Counted from the stretch's first letter, positions 54,842 to 63,264 are shown. The stretch: 64,000 nt of DNA from Kamptonema formosum PCC 10802 (GCF_000332335.1 NZ_KB235949.1:376733-440732); one strand, 5' to 3'. Translations and numbers: made by a program. The notes: a model not told the origin generated them from the sequence alone.

Positions 54842-54876
54842 CTCCTGAGGTTGATTTAAATCAACCTCCTAAGGAG
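54842..54876 (+). promoter_or_regulatory. Palindrome overlapping the ribosome binding site of GTPase-like gene
   Basis: A perfect 22-bp palindrome (54847-54868; half-site GAGGTTGATTT) lies two bases before the strong AAGGAG (54871-54876), which is five bases before the GTG start at 54882. In addition CTCCT (54842-54846) can pair with AGGAG (54872-54876), extending the hairpin over the ribosome binding site. It may be an operator for a dimeric regulator, or an RNA hairpin that controls translation. Confidence 0.6.
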
Positions 54877-54881
54877 CCGGT

Positions 54882-55463
54882 GTGCGGGTAGAATTGGATG
54901 ATATTACATCCGGTGTCAGCAACGACCGTATGTCTGCGCTCTCTAAAAAAATCTGCATTCTTGGCGATGGGCTGGTGGGGGACAGTAGCCATAGAAGCAG
55001 GTTGGTTAAGCGCCAGCTTAGCGATTCTTATCTTTCCAGCGTGGGGGTGACAATTTCATACAAGAGCCTAGAAGTATTCGGTGGGGATCAGCAGCCAAAG
55101 CTGAAATTACACCTTATAATATGGGATTTACAGTGCGGCAACAAATTTAAGTCCGTCGCCCGGAGGTACTTGCAAGGGGCCAGCGGGGCAGTGATTGTTG
55201 CCGATGCCAGCCGAGAGGAAACCCTGGCTATCTTGAGTGAGCGCATTCAGCTGTTTTTGTCCGTGAATCCGAAAGGGTTTATTGTTATTGCCTGGAATCA
55301 ATCAGACATCGTGGATGAGAAAAAACTAGAAGAACTGGCTTCCCAAGCTCCCAAACTGGCACCGGATAGAGTGCTGGGGACTTACAAAACTTCGTCCCAG
55401 ACAGGCGCATACGCTGACGAAATTTTTCTGCAGTTAGCTTATAGAATCATAGCACCGGCATGA
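54882..55463 (+). CDS. Degenerate small GTPase-like protein (pseudo-GTPase)
   Basis: 193 residues from the GTG at 54882, chosen for its AAGGAG; an ATG at 54930 would begin at the residue aligned with the first GTPase. The fold follows the GTPase at 44075 over its whole length (SALSKKICILGDG, YLSSVGVTISYKSLEV, LIIWDL, VARRYLQGASGAVIVADASR, RIQLFLSVNPKG). The nucleotide motifs are broken: GDFGVGKTS is GDGLVGDSS (Lys lost), DLEG is DLQC, NKAD is NQSD. It should bind GTP weakly or not at all. The frame is intact and overlaps the next gene by four bases, so it is maintained, probably as a fixed-state partner of the kinase. Confidence 0.85.
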   Translation: MRVELDDITSGVSNDRMSALSKKICILGDGLVGDSSHRSRLVKRQLSDSYLSSVGVTISYKSLEVFGGDQQPKLKLHLIIWDLQCGNKFKSVARRYLQGASGAVIVADASREETLAILSERIQLFLSVNPKGFIVIAWNQSDIVDEKKLEELASQAPKLAPDRVLGTYKTSSQTGAYADEIFLQLAYRIIAPA

Positions 55464-57025
55464 AACCCCTCTTAAAGAAACTCTTAGCTCCCCCCCGCAT
55501 CGAGTACGTCAGATTGAATCAGGACTTAATCATTCTCGATTCATCGTTTGGCGCAGGGCGGTTTGCCGACCTTCCCTCTGAGGTGAGGGCCGGCTCCGAT
55601 GCCCGCGCCGGCTTTCCCGAACTGATAGGCGTTGAAGATATACTCAGGGCAGTTTTGCAGGGCCGGCGGGCGAATTTCGAGTTAAAAGGTATTGCCCGCT
55701 TTTCCGATCCAAGCTCTCCGCTCTATATTGATTTATATGCCACTGCAGACCGAGACGAGGAGACTCCAGACCCCAAGCTGGTTATCTTCTTTGAAGATGT
55801 CACAGAAATGATGGTCTTGAGGCAAAGCTTGGTGCAGAGGGCCAATGAAGCGAGCCTGCTGCTGAGCGCTTTAGCCAGTTCAAAAGATTATATTGATAAA
55901 ATAATTCACTCAATGGCCGATCCCTTGATCGTGACCGCGCTGTCAGGGCACATAAAAACCGTCAATCCGGCCACGCAAGAGTTATTTGGGCATAGGGAAG
56001 AGGAATTAATTGGCCAGCCCTTATCAATGCTGGTAGACGATGAGACATTCCTGCGCCGGTCGAGCCAGCGTCTGGGCTTTCTATCTGAAGGGGAATTGTT
56101 GAAAGATGTGGAAGTCGTCTGTCACAGAAAAACTGGAGAAAAGATAACCGTCGCCTTTTCCTGCGCAGCCATTCAGACAGAGATAAAGGGATTGCAGGAT
56201 TTGGTCTATATCGGGCGGGATATCAGCGCTCGCAAGCGGGCTGAAGCCGAAATTCGCAAAGCGCTGGAAAAAGAAAAAGAGCTCAACGAGCTCAAATCCC
56301 GCTTTGTTTCGATGACTTCCCACGAATTCCGCAACCCTCTGACCACTATTTTAACGGCAGCAGCTTTACTGAAAGAGGAATATGCCAGCCATCAAATCCT
56401 TGATGACGACACCCGAATGTATTTCCAGATGATTCAAACATCGGTCAGACAAATGACCGACCTCTTGGAGGACGTGCTGGTCATCGGTAAAGCCGAAGCG
56501 GGAAAACTGGAGTTTCACCCAGAACCCCTTGACTTGGCAGAGTTCTGCCGCCATCTCGCGCTAGAAATGGAGATGGCGCAGAAGCGCAGTCCCTCCGGTA
56601 CAGCTTCTGCGCCGGCAATTACCTTTGTCTGCCAAGAAGAATGCATCAAGGCTTGCATGGATGAAAAGCTGCTGCGGCAAATCCTGGCCAATTTGCTCTC
56701 CAATGCTGTCAAGTATTCACCCCAAGGCAACCCTGTCCGTTTTGAAATCACTTCTGAAAATGGAGAGGCAACCTTTGAGATTCAGGACCGGGGGATTGGC
56801 ATCCCTACCGAAGACCAAAAACGACTGTTTGAAACCTTCTATCGCGCCAAAAACGCACGCAAGCTTCCCGGCACAGGACTGGGCCTAGCCATTGTCAAAA
56901 AAGCGGTAGAATTGCACGGGGGCCGAATTTCGGTATCCAGTGAGTCTGGAGTTGGAACAACGTTTAGAGTCACGATTCCATTAGATCGCGGTCGCCAAAC
57001 CAAGGAGAATGATGTTATAAGTTAA
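55460..57025 (+). CDS. PAS histidine kinase paired with the pseudo-GTPase
   Basis: 521 residues, ATG overlapping the preceding stop (ATGA). The N-terminal module of about 150 residues is the same as in 44770 and 57060 (PLLKKLLAPPRIEYVRLNQD, FPELIGVEDILRAVLQGR, LVQRANEASLLLSALASSKD). One PAS domain (about 155-262; ADPLIVTALSGHIKTVNPAT, VYIGRDISARKRAE), HisKA with His288 in MTSHEFRNPL, and HATPase (LLSNAVKYSPQGNP, DRGIGIP, GTGLGLAIVKKAV). No receiver or membrane helix. It is a soluble sensor kinase; signal and response regulator are unknown. Translational coupling implies it works with the upstream pseudo-GTPase. Confidence 0.9.
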   Translation: MKPLLKKLLAPPRIEYVRLNQDLIILDSSFGAGRFADLPSEVRAGSDARAGFPELIGVEDILRAVLQGRRANFELKGIARFSDPSSPLYIDLYATADRDEETPDPKLVIFFEDVTEMMVLRQSLVQRANEASLLLSALASSKDYIDKIIHSMADPLIVTALSGHIKTVNPATQELFGHREEELIGQPLSMLVDDETFLRRSSQRLGFLSEGELLKDVEVVCHRKTGEKITVAFSCAAIQTEIKGLQDLVYIGRDISARKRAEAEIRKALEKEKELNELKSRFVSMTSHEFRNPLTTILTAAALLKEEYASHQILDDDTRMYFQMIQTSVRQMTDLLEDVLVIGKAEAGKLEFHPEPLDLAEFCRHLALEMEMAQKRSPSGTASAPAITFVCQEECIKACMDEKLLRQILANLLSNAVKYSPQGNPVRFEITSENGEATFEIQDRGIGIPTEDQKRLFETFYRAKNARKLPGTGLGLAIVKKAVELHGGRISVSSESGVGTTFRVTIPLDRGRQTKENDVIS

Positions 57026-57059
57026 GGGTAGGGTGTGTGAAACATGAGAGAGAGCCCGC

Positions 57060-59501
57060 ATGAAGAAACTTTTTAAGAAACTCTTAGTCCCACTTCACCT
57101 GGAGTACCTGATAGTGGGGCCGGATTTGATTATCCTAGAAACCTCCTCCGATGTCCACAAGTTTGCCGACTGTCCCGATCAGGTGTTTCCTGGCCAGGAT
57201 GTCCGGTCGGGCTTTCCCGAACTGATCGGAACTGAAGATATCCTAATGGCTGTCTTGCAAGGAGAGCAAGAGAGTTTCGAGTTTAAAGGGATTGGGCGGT
57301 TTCCCGAACATGGGCCTCCTCTCTACATGGACTTTTATGTCAACCATTACCGCGATGAAGAAACTTATGAGAGCTGGCTGATTATTCTGTTCCAAGATGT
57401 CAGCGACCGGATGAGTTTGGAGCAGCGATTAGTGCAGAGTACCAACGAAACAGCCCTGCTGCTGAGTGCCTTATCTGCTTCCAAGGATTCCCTGAATAAA
57501 ATCATTACGTCAATGGCAGATGCCTTGATAGTAACGACGAAAAAAGGAACTATCAAGGCAGTCAATAAAGCCGCTCAAAAGTTGTTTTGCTACAGCGAGG
57601 ACGAACTCAAGGGCAGGCCCATCTCAATGCTGGTAGCTGACAGTAACTTTTTCAACCTGGTGACTGAGGGAGATATCCTATCCGAGGGGGACTTGACGGA
57701 TATAGAAGTGGTTTGCCAGACCCAAAAAGGAAAAAAGCTGTCCGTTGAATTTTCCTGCTCAGCTATTGAGACAGACCTGGAGGACTTGCAACATTTTATC
57801 TATATCGGTCGGGACATCACCCACCGGGTGCGGGCCCAACAGCGCATGCTGGCGCAGTCCGCTACAGCTCAAATCCTGTCAGAGTCCCCCACCCTAAAAG
57901 AAGCCGCTCCGAAAATCCTGCTTGCACTGTGTGAGAGCCTGGGATTGGCTCTAGGTGAGCTGTGGATGGTAGAAGGAAGTCAGAGCCAAAAAGAAATCCA
58001 AAATCCAAAATTGCTGCGGTGTGCGGAAATTTGGTCGAGACCGGCAGCTGGCGTCGCCGAATATACAGCCTTCGCCAAGCAGCTCGCCTTTGCGCCTGGG
58101 GAGGGGTTGCCTGGTTTAGTTTGGGCGACAAATTCCCCGCAGTGGATTGTCGATGTCGCCAGTGAGGCTAACTTCCTGCGCCGGGAAGTCACAGCCAAAC
58201 TGGGACTGCACGCCGCTTTGGGGTTTCCCATCATCAGCGACAGCGAAGTTCTGGGGGTGATGATTTTCTTTAGCCGCCAGGCACAAAGTCCCGATGAAGA
58301 CCTGATCGAGATGATGGCTTATCTTGGCAGCCAGCTAGGCCAGTTTATCAAGCGCAAACAGGCGGAAGCTGCCCTCGCTGAGAGCGAAGAGCGATATCGA
58401 GACTTGTTTGAAAATGCCAGCGACTTGATTCAGTCCGTCGCTCCCAATGGCCGATTTTTGTATGTGAATCGCGCTTGGCGCGAAACCCTGGGATATAGCG
58501 AAGCTGAAGTGGCTGACCTGACGGTGCTCGACATCATTCATCCCAACAGTCAAGCGTACTGTTTGCAAATCTTCGATCGGCTGATTGCAGGCGAAAAGCT
58601 GGGTGCGGTTAAAGCCGAATTAATTACCAAAGCCGGCCAGACAATCTCTGTGGAAGGGAGCATCAACTGTAAATTCGTAGAGGGGAAGCAGGTTGCTATT
58701 CGTTCCATGTTCCGAGACATCACCCAGCGCCTGCAGGCGGAAGAAGCCCTGCGCCACCAGCAGGAAAAAACCGAACGCTTGCTGCTCAATATCTTGCCAG
58801 AGCCGATTGCCGATCGCTTGAAGCAAAAGCCAAGCACTATTGCAGAAGACTTTGCCGAGGTGACGGTTCTCTTTGCTGATATCGTTGGCTTCACCCAGCT
58901 CGCTTCCTATCTCTCTCCCATTCAACTGGTCAACTTACTCAACGAAATTTTCTCCGCCTTCGACTGGCTGACTGAAAAGTATAGCTTGGAAAAAATAAAG
59001 ACCATTGGCGACGCCTATATGGTGGTCGGGGGGATGCCAGTGCGACGGCAGGATCACGCGCATGCCATCGCTGAAATGGCGCTGGATATGCAAGCAGAAA
59101 TCGCTCGATTCAACGCCAAGAACAACTTAGCCTTCAGCATCCGCACCGGCATCCACAGCGGGCCGGTGGTGGCGGGAGTCATTGGCATCAAAAAGTTTAT
59201 TTACGACTTGTGGGGGGACACGGTGAACACAGCGAGCCGCATGGAATCGCACGGGTTGGCGGGGCGAATTCAAGTCTCCGACGCAACCTACCAGCTATTG
59301 CGCGAGCATTACTTGCTGGAGAAGCGGGGTGCGATCCAAGTCAAAGGCAAGGGCGAAATGACCACTTATTTCCTCCTCGGCAGAAAAGAGTGCGACAAAG
59401 CCAAAAGTCCCGACATCCAAACCCAAAACAGCCTCCAGCGTGTGCGCGAATCTACCCAGCGGTTGATAGAACTGATTGACGATAAGCTGAAAGACATTTA
59501 A
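57060..59501 (+). CDS. PAS/GAF class III adenylate cyclase
   Basis: 813 residues. It shares the N-terminal module of the two kinases (KLFKKLLVPLHLEYLIVGPD, FPELIGTEDILMAVLQGEQ). PAS (about 155-260), GAF (about 275-430), PAS (about 440-560), then a class III cyclase domain: metal Asp607 in FADIVGF and Asp651 in IGDAYM, Lys647 and Asp716 (KTIGD; YDLWGDTVN), the pair associated with ATP as substrate, and transition-state Asn/Arg in GDTVNTASRME. It likely makes cAMP. It starts 34 bases after the kinase gene stop, so the GTPase-like, kinase and cyclase genes probably form one operon. The module shared by all three sensors suggests a common input. Confidence 0.9.
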   Translation: MKKLFKKLLVPLHLEYLIVGPDLIILETSSDVHKFADCPDQVFPGQDVRSGFPELIGTEDILMAVLQGEQESFEFKGIGRFPEHGPPLYMDFYVNHYRDEETYESWLIILFQDVSDRMSLEQRLVQSTNETALLLSALSASKDSLNKIITSMADALIVTTKKGTIKAVNKAAQKLFCYSEDELKGRPISMLVADSNFFNLVTEGDILSEGDLTDIEVVCQTQKGKKLSVEFSCSAIETDLEDLQHFIYIGRDITHRVRAQQRMLAQSATAQILSESPTLKEAAPKILLALCESLGLALGELWMVEGSQSQKEIQNPKLLRCAEIWSRPAAGVAEYTAFAKQLAFAPGEGLPGLVWATNSPQWIVDVASEANFLRREVTAKLGLHAALGFPIISDSEVLGVMIFFSRQAQSPDEDLIEMMAYLGSQLGQFIKRKQAEAALAESEERYRDLFENASDLIQSVAPNGRFLYVNRAWRETLGYSEAEVADLTVLDIIHPNSQAYCLQIFDRLIAGEKLGAVKAELITKAGQTISVEGSINCKFVEGKQVAIRSMFRDITQRLQAEEALRHQQEKTERLLLNILPEPIADRLKQKPSTIAEDFAEVTVLFADIVGFTQLASYLSPIQLVNLLNEIFSAFDWLTEKYSLEKIKTIGDAYMVVGGMPVRRQDHAHAIAEMALDMQAEIARFNAKNNLAFSIRTGIHSGPVVAGVIGIKKFIYDLWGDTVNTASRMESHGLAGRIQVSDATYQLLREHYLLEKRGAIQVKGKGEMTTYFLLGRKECDKAKSPDIQTQNSLQRVRESTQRLIELIDDKLKDI

Positions 59502-60112
59502 CATGAGAAAATGGGCGTGGGTCATGGGGAAAGGGGCATAGGGCATGGGGCATTGGGCATGGGCTTTCCCCTAACCCCTAACCTTAGGTTTTAGGTTTTC
59601 GCTTTTAGGTCTTAGGTGGTATATCCCACTCCTAACTCCTAACTCCTAACCCCTAACCCCTGCATCCCCAATGCCCTGTGCCCTAAGCCCTAAGCCCTAT
59701 GCCCCCGAAAGCCTTGCCCGCCACACCTCCAACGCAGCAACCGAGAAAATTCTATCTTTAGATAGTTTTTATTTATCCAAAAAAGCGAAATATTAATATA
59801 TAGAGGCAAAATCCTCACAGGCAAGCTTGGGAACGCGAAATCCGACGCCAGAGGCGGGCGTGCTAGCCCCGCAGGGTGTCTGCTTCCCCCTCACCTTGTC
59901 CGGAATGTGGAATTGCCAGCCCTGAATCGGGGGTGAAAATTCATCGCACCTGATTCATCGCTCATCATTCCCCTTCCCAAAGGCGGGCGAGCGGAGCGAG
60001 GGAATCTCTGGAGGAAAGCTAGACGCCAAGCTGAGCATTCTTTTTAGCCCCAAAAATCGGGGGTATATTTTCGCGCTTTGCCACTATTTAAGCAGTGAGA
60101 GGACAGTGATAT
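59502..60112. repeat. Intergenic low-complexity repeats
   Basis: 59530-59700 contains runs of GGGCATGGGGCAT, CTAACCCCTAACC, TTAGGTTTT-type and CCCTAAGCCCTA units like those at 27652-27794. 59750-59810 is AT-rich. 59990-60100 leads to the next gene, with GAGAGGACAG shortly before the ATG. No gene was recognised. Confidence 0.6.
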
Positions 60113-61105
60113 ATGTTGGGGTTTATCTTTGGAAGTCTGATTAGGAAATTGCAGCGCGCCGCCCAGAACCTGTCACGATATTTTGTGGCATCAGCCGGGG
60201 AAGAGATGGGGAAATTGTTTGATGAAAGGCTCTACCCTTTCGCTAACCAGTTCGATTACATGCTTCAAAGACGGCTCGCTCAAGCCGGTCAAGTCTCTAC
60301 CCGAGCCGTTCAAGATATCTCTGAACTAAAAGACGCGGTTAAGGATGATATTGATACTTGGCTCGAAAGCGGGGATGAAACGTACAAGGATAACCTAAAC
60401 TTGACCTTTGAAGCCATTAATCAAGCGCGGGCAGAAGCCATCCGGGACTTACGAGCGACCCTCGGGGAAATAGACTCCTCTTTAGAACATCAAATCGACC
60501 GCATTTCCCTGACCGTGATGGAAACTGTAAAGCAAGTCAGAGAAATCAGCGTTCGCTTCACTCCCGAAGCGTTTAGAACCGAACTGTTGCAGCCGGCCTT
60601 TAACAAACTAGAGGCGCTGGAAGATAAATTATTTCTCGACGCTGAGGGGATTATCGATCAACTCGATGAAGTGGTTGCCAAAACCAATGAGGAGCTGAAA
60701 AATAATTTCCTCAAGCGTCTTTTGGCACACGCTTTGCCCAACCCCTTTGATAACTGCAGGCGGCTGCTAAACATCTCAGGAAAAATTGGCCCCAGCCTTT
60801 CTGACATTGAGCTTTACGAACTGACCGAGTGCCACGAATTGAGCCAGTTGAGCGAACACACTTCCGTAGAAGAAGTTCTGAAAACCTATGAAGAGCTCCA
60901 GCTGAACGCAGCGAAAATGGCGGCGTTAGCTAAAGAAGTTCCATCCCGAAAAAAGAGAGCCATTCAAGATTGGCTCAAGTATGGCGCACTTTGCCAGTTT
61001 TGGCGCAACACACTCAAAACTTATGACTGCACCGCTCCTCTGGCGCTAGATCCTCAGAAGGCACAAGAACTCTTGACAGATCAAGCTGTTGAGTCAAATC
61101 CCTAG
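60113..61105 (+). CDS. Hypothetical coiled-coil protein
   Basis: 330 residues. A short hydrophobic/basic N-terminus (LGFIFGSLIRKLQRAAQNLS) could touch the membrane. The rest is helical: ELKDAVKDDIDTWLESGDET, AEAIRDLRATLGEIDSSLEH, QIDRISLTVMETVKQVREIS, with a C-terminal globular part containing four Cys (PFDNCRRLL, LTECHEL, GALCQFW, TYDCTAPL). I do not recognise the family. It begins a pair with the GUN4 protein 15 bases downstream; both may belong with the signalling cluster. Confidence 0.75.
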   Translation: MLGFIFGSLIRKLQRAAQNLSRYFVASAGEEMGKLFDERLYPFANQFDYMLQRRLAQAGQVSTRAVQDISELKDAVKDDIDTWLESGDETYKDNLNLTFEAINQARAEAIRDLRATLGEIDSSLEHQIDRISLTVMETVKQVREISVRFTPEAFRTELLQPAFNKLEALEDKLFLDAEGIIDQLDEVVAKTNEELKNNFLKRLLAHALPNPFDNCRRLLNISGKIGPSLSDIELYELTECHELSQLSEHTSVEEVLKTYEELQLNAAKMAALAKEVPSRKKRAIQDWLKYGALCQFWRNTLKTYDCTAPLALDPQKAQELLTDQAVESNP

Positions 61106-61120
61106 AATATCGTTCGTTTT

Positions 61121-62143
61121 ATGGGAGAAAGATGTGTTATGATTCAAACAGGTTCTGCTGATTGGAAAACGCCGCTAGGCTGTTACGAAAGAGCGATTGC
61201 CGAACTGACAAGGCTGCGGGAAGAAATTCTGGCGGAGTTCCAAAACCTGAAAGATATACAGGCTGCTGAGGAAGCTCTGAAACACCTGAGAGCGGAACTT
61301 CAGAACTCTCACACAGTAACTCAAGCTCTTAATGAGGAGCGCCAAGCTGCAAAGGAGCGCCTTGCAGCTGTCGAACAAACCGCAGAGGAAGCTCAGAAAG
61401 CAGTTCGCAGCCTAAAAGCCGAGCTTGAGGAGACAAGGGAGCGTTTTGCGAACATTGAACAAGCTCAAACCGCTAACACGTCTCAGGTTGTTGAAGGTTT
61501 CTCCCAACTCAAAGCGCAATTCTCTAGCATGGAATCTCGCATGGAATCTCAATGGCAGCACCTTCACTCCCAGCGCCTGTGCGAACAGGAGGATTTTCAA
61601 AGGCAGATCCTGCAATCTCTCTCAGAACTCCGCTCGCAAGTTTCTAAATTGGCGGATGAGCTGACGCTTGTCTCTCTCGCTTCTGGCGCAGACTTCACCC
61701 ACCTGCGGGATCTGCTAGCTGCCGGCGAGTGGAAAAAAGCGGATGAAGAAACTCGCGCCTTAATCCTCAGTCTGTCTGGTAAAGACAGAGAGGGTTGGCT
61801 AGACAGGAGAGATATTCTCGCCTTACCCTGGCAAGATTTGCGCATTATCAACCGGCTTTGGGTGGAGTTCAGCAACGGGCGCTTTGGATTTAGCGTGCAA
61901 AAGCGGATATGGCAGAGCCTTATTGCTTCCAATAGCAGCCATTTTGAAGCCGAGAAAGGTTTGGGCGAGCGGGTTGGCTGGCGTGCGTTCCATAGCTGGA
62001 TTGATGCCGGTGACTTCAATTTTTACCCCGACACAGCCGCCCTCGGACATCTCCCGTCTGCGCCTTCTTTAATGAAGCCCGGAGACGGGAAAATCGAGGA
62101 CAGATTGAGGGTTTTCTTCTCGCGCCGCGACTTGCCGAGTTAA
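61121..62143 (+). CDS. Coiled-coil / GUN4 domain protein
   Basis: 340 residues; an ATG at 61139 is an alternative start. Residues about 20-180 form a coiled coil (EEALKHLRAELQNSHTVTQA, RSLKAELEETRERF). Residues about 188-330 are a GUN4 domain: DFTHLRDLLAAGEWKKADEE, LPWQDLRIINRLWVEFSNGR, FGFSVQKRIWQSL, GERVGWR. Canonical GUN4 binds porphyrins and stimulates Mg-chelatase; many cyanobacterial GUN4 proteins are fused to kinases or coiled coils and have unknown, probably sensory roles. The preceding gene is 15 bases upstream, so they are one operon. Confidence 0.88.
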   Translation: MGERCVMIQTGSADWKTPLGCYERAIAELTRLREEILAEFQNLKDIQAAEEALKHLRAELQNSHTVTQALNEERQAAKERLAAVEQTAEEAQKAVRSLKAELEETRERFANIEQAQTANTSQVVEGFSQLKAQFSSMESRMESQWQHLHSQRLCEQEDFQRQILQSLSELRSQVSKLADELTLVSLASGADFTHLRDLLAAGEWKKADEETRALILSLSGKDREGWLDRRDILALPWQDLRIINRLWVEFSNGRFGFSVQKRIWQSLIASNSSHFEAEKGLGERVGWRAFHSWIDAGDFNFYPDTAALGHLPSAPSLMKPGDGKIEDRLRVFFSRRDLPS

Positions 62144-62204
62144 CTAAACCTGCCGGCTCGCAATGCCGGTGCCAGCAGAGTTAATCCGCCAGTCGGGGGT
62201 TTAA

Positions 62205-62368
62205 TATAGCAGTAGCCACTTAGATTAGGACATTAGACCTTCAGGGGGGGCGGGACGCCTGCCCTACGTCTATATAGCAGTAGGCATTTTGGGAACGTAC
62301 ATTCCGGCCTCCCTTGCTCCCCTGCTCCCGAAGCTTCTATTGTTATAATCAATATGACTGCTGCTATA
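62205..62368. mobile_element. MITE-like element upstream of the acetyltransferase gene
   Basis: 164 bp from TATAGCAGTAGCCACTTAGA to AATATGACTGCTGCTATA. It is nearly identical in its inside to the first unit at 52374. Its right end continues as TATAAT (62365-62370), a perfect -10 box 25 bases before the ATG of the next gene, so the element may supply the promoter. Confidence 0.75.
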
Positions 62369-62394
62369 ATACACCTCAGGTACTGGAAAAGTTC

Positions 62395-63045
62395 ATGGAT
62401 ATTCTCGCTGAAAAAGATGGAATCGTTTTCAAAAGAATGGAGCGCTGCGATATCGAACAGACTGCGGAGCTGGTGTGCCAGGTTTTCTCCGCAAAAGAGC
62501 CGGTCCTCCTAGCCCTGGGCATTTCCTGCGATGAGTACCGGAATTTTGCTGAATTTCACTGCGAGAGAGCCGCAGAAGAAGGACTGTCGGTTGTAGCGGC
62601 AGACAAGGCAACTGGAAAGATTGTCGGTTTCAGCATATCAGAGGATTTGCTGAACCCGCATCAAGAAGAGAATTATAGCTTCAGTAAAAAAATTGAAGCG
62701 GATCTAGCTTGCATATCCGAATTGCAGGACAAATATAAAGCGAACCAGCCCCTAAAAGTAGGAGAAGTGCTGCACATTTTTCTGCTGGGAGTCGCAGAGG
62801 GTTACGAAAGAAGGAACATCGCCAAGACCCTAGTAACAGAAAATTTGAACCTAGCAAAAAATCATAAGTTTACCGCAGCCATTGCAGAAGCGAGCGGCGC
62901 TGTTTCCCAGCATATATTTCGGAGTCTGGGATTTCAAGAGAAGGTGGCCATAGAATACAAATCCTACACCTTTAATGGCGAGAAGGTTTTTCGCGGCATC
63001 GAACACCCGACCAGCTACATTTTGATGTCCAAAAAAATTGAATAA
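62395..63045 (+). CDS. GNAT-family N-acetyltransferase
   Basis: 216 residues from the ATG at 62395 (MDILAEKDGIVFKRMERCDI); the frame is open to 62314, but that part is inside the repeat element. Motif A of the GNAT fold is seen in VLHIFLLGVAEGYERRNIAKTLV (R/Q-x-x-G/N-I/A pattern of acetyl-CoA binding, here RRNIAK). Further: AAIAEASGAVSQHIFRSLGF (motif B). The overall form is like the arylalkylamine N-acetyltransferase-type group; the substrate is unknown. Confidence 0.85.
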   Translation: MDILAEKDGIVFKRMERCDIEQTAELVCQVFSAKEPVLLALGISCDEYRNFAEFHCERAAEEGLSVVAADKATGKIVGFSISEDLLNPHQEENYSFSKKIEADLACISELQDKYKANQPLKVGEVLHIFLLGVAEGYERRNIAKTLVTENLNLAKNHKFTAAIAEASGAVSQHIFRSLGFQEKVAIEYKSYTFNGEKVFRGIEHPTSYILMSKKIE

Positions 63046-63180
63046 GCAGGCCGGCACAATCGGGACGCTCCCGATTTTGCCAGTCTAAGTTGTTATGCTT
63101 TTCACCTGCTTTTTTGTCGAGAAGGTGCCGAGCCTCCAGATTGCCTTACCACAAGAAGTCTGGGGGCGAAACAATAGAAA

Positions 63181-63264
63181 TATAGCAGCAGTCATATTGG
63201 TTAGAACAATAGAAGCTTCGGGAGCTCTGGAGCAAGGGAGGCCGGAATGTAGGTTTCCTAAATG
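63181..63264. mobile_element. Partial MITE-like element
   Basis: From TATAGCAGCAGTCATATTGG (63181) through CAATAGAAGCTTCGGGAGC and GGAGGCCGGAATGTAGGTTT to CCTAAATGCC: the inverse of the right half of the element at 62205-62368, cut off by GCCCCATGCCCCA repeats up to 63298. It lies just beyond the 3' end of the TamB gene. Confidence 0.7.
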
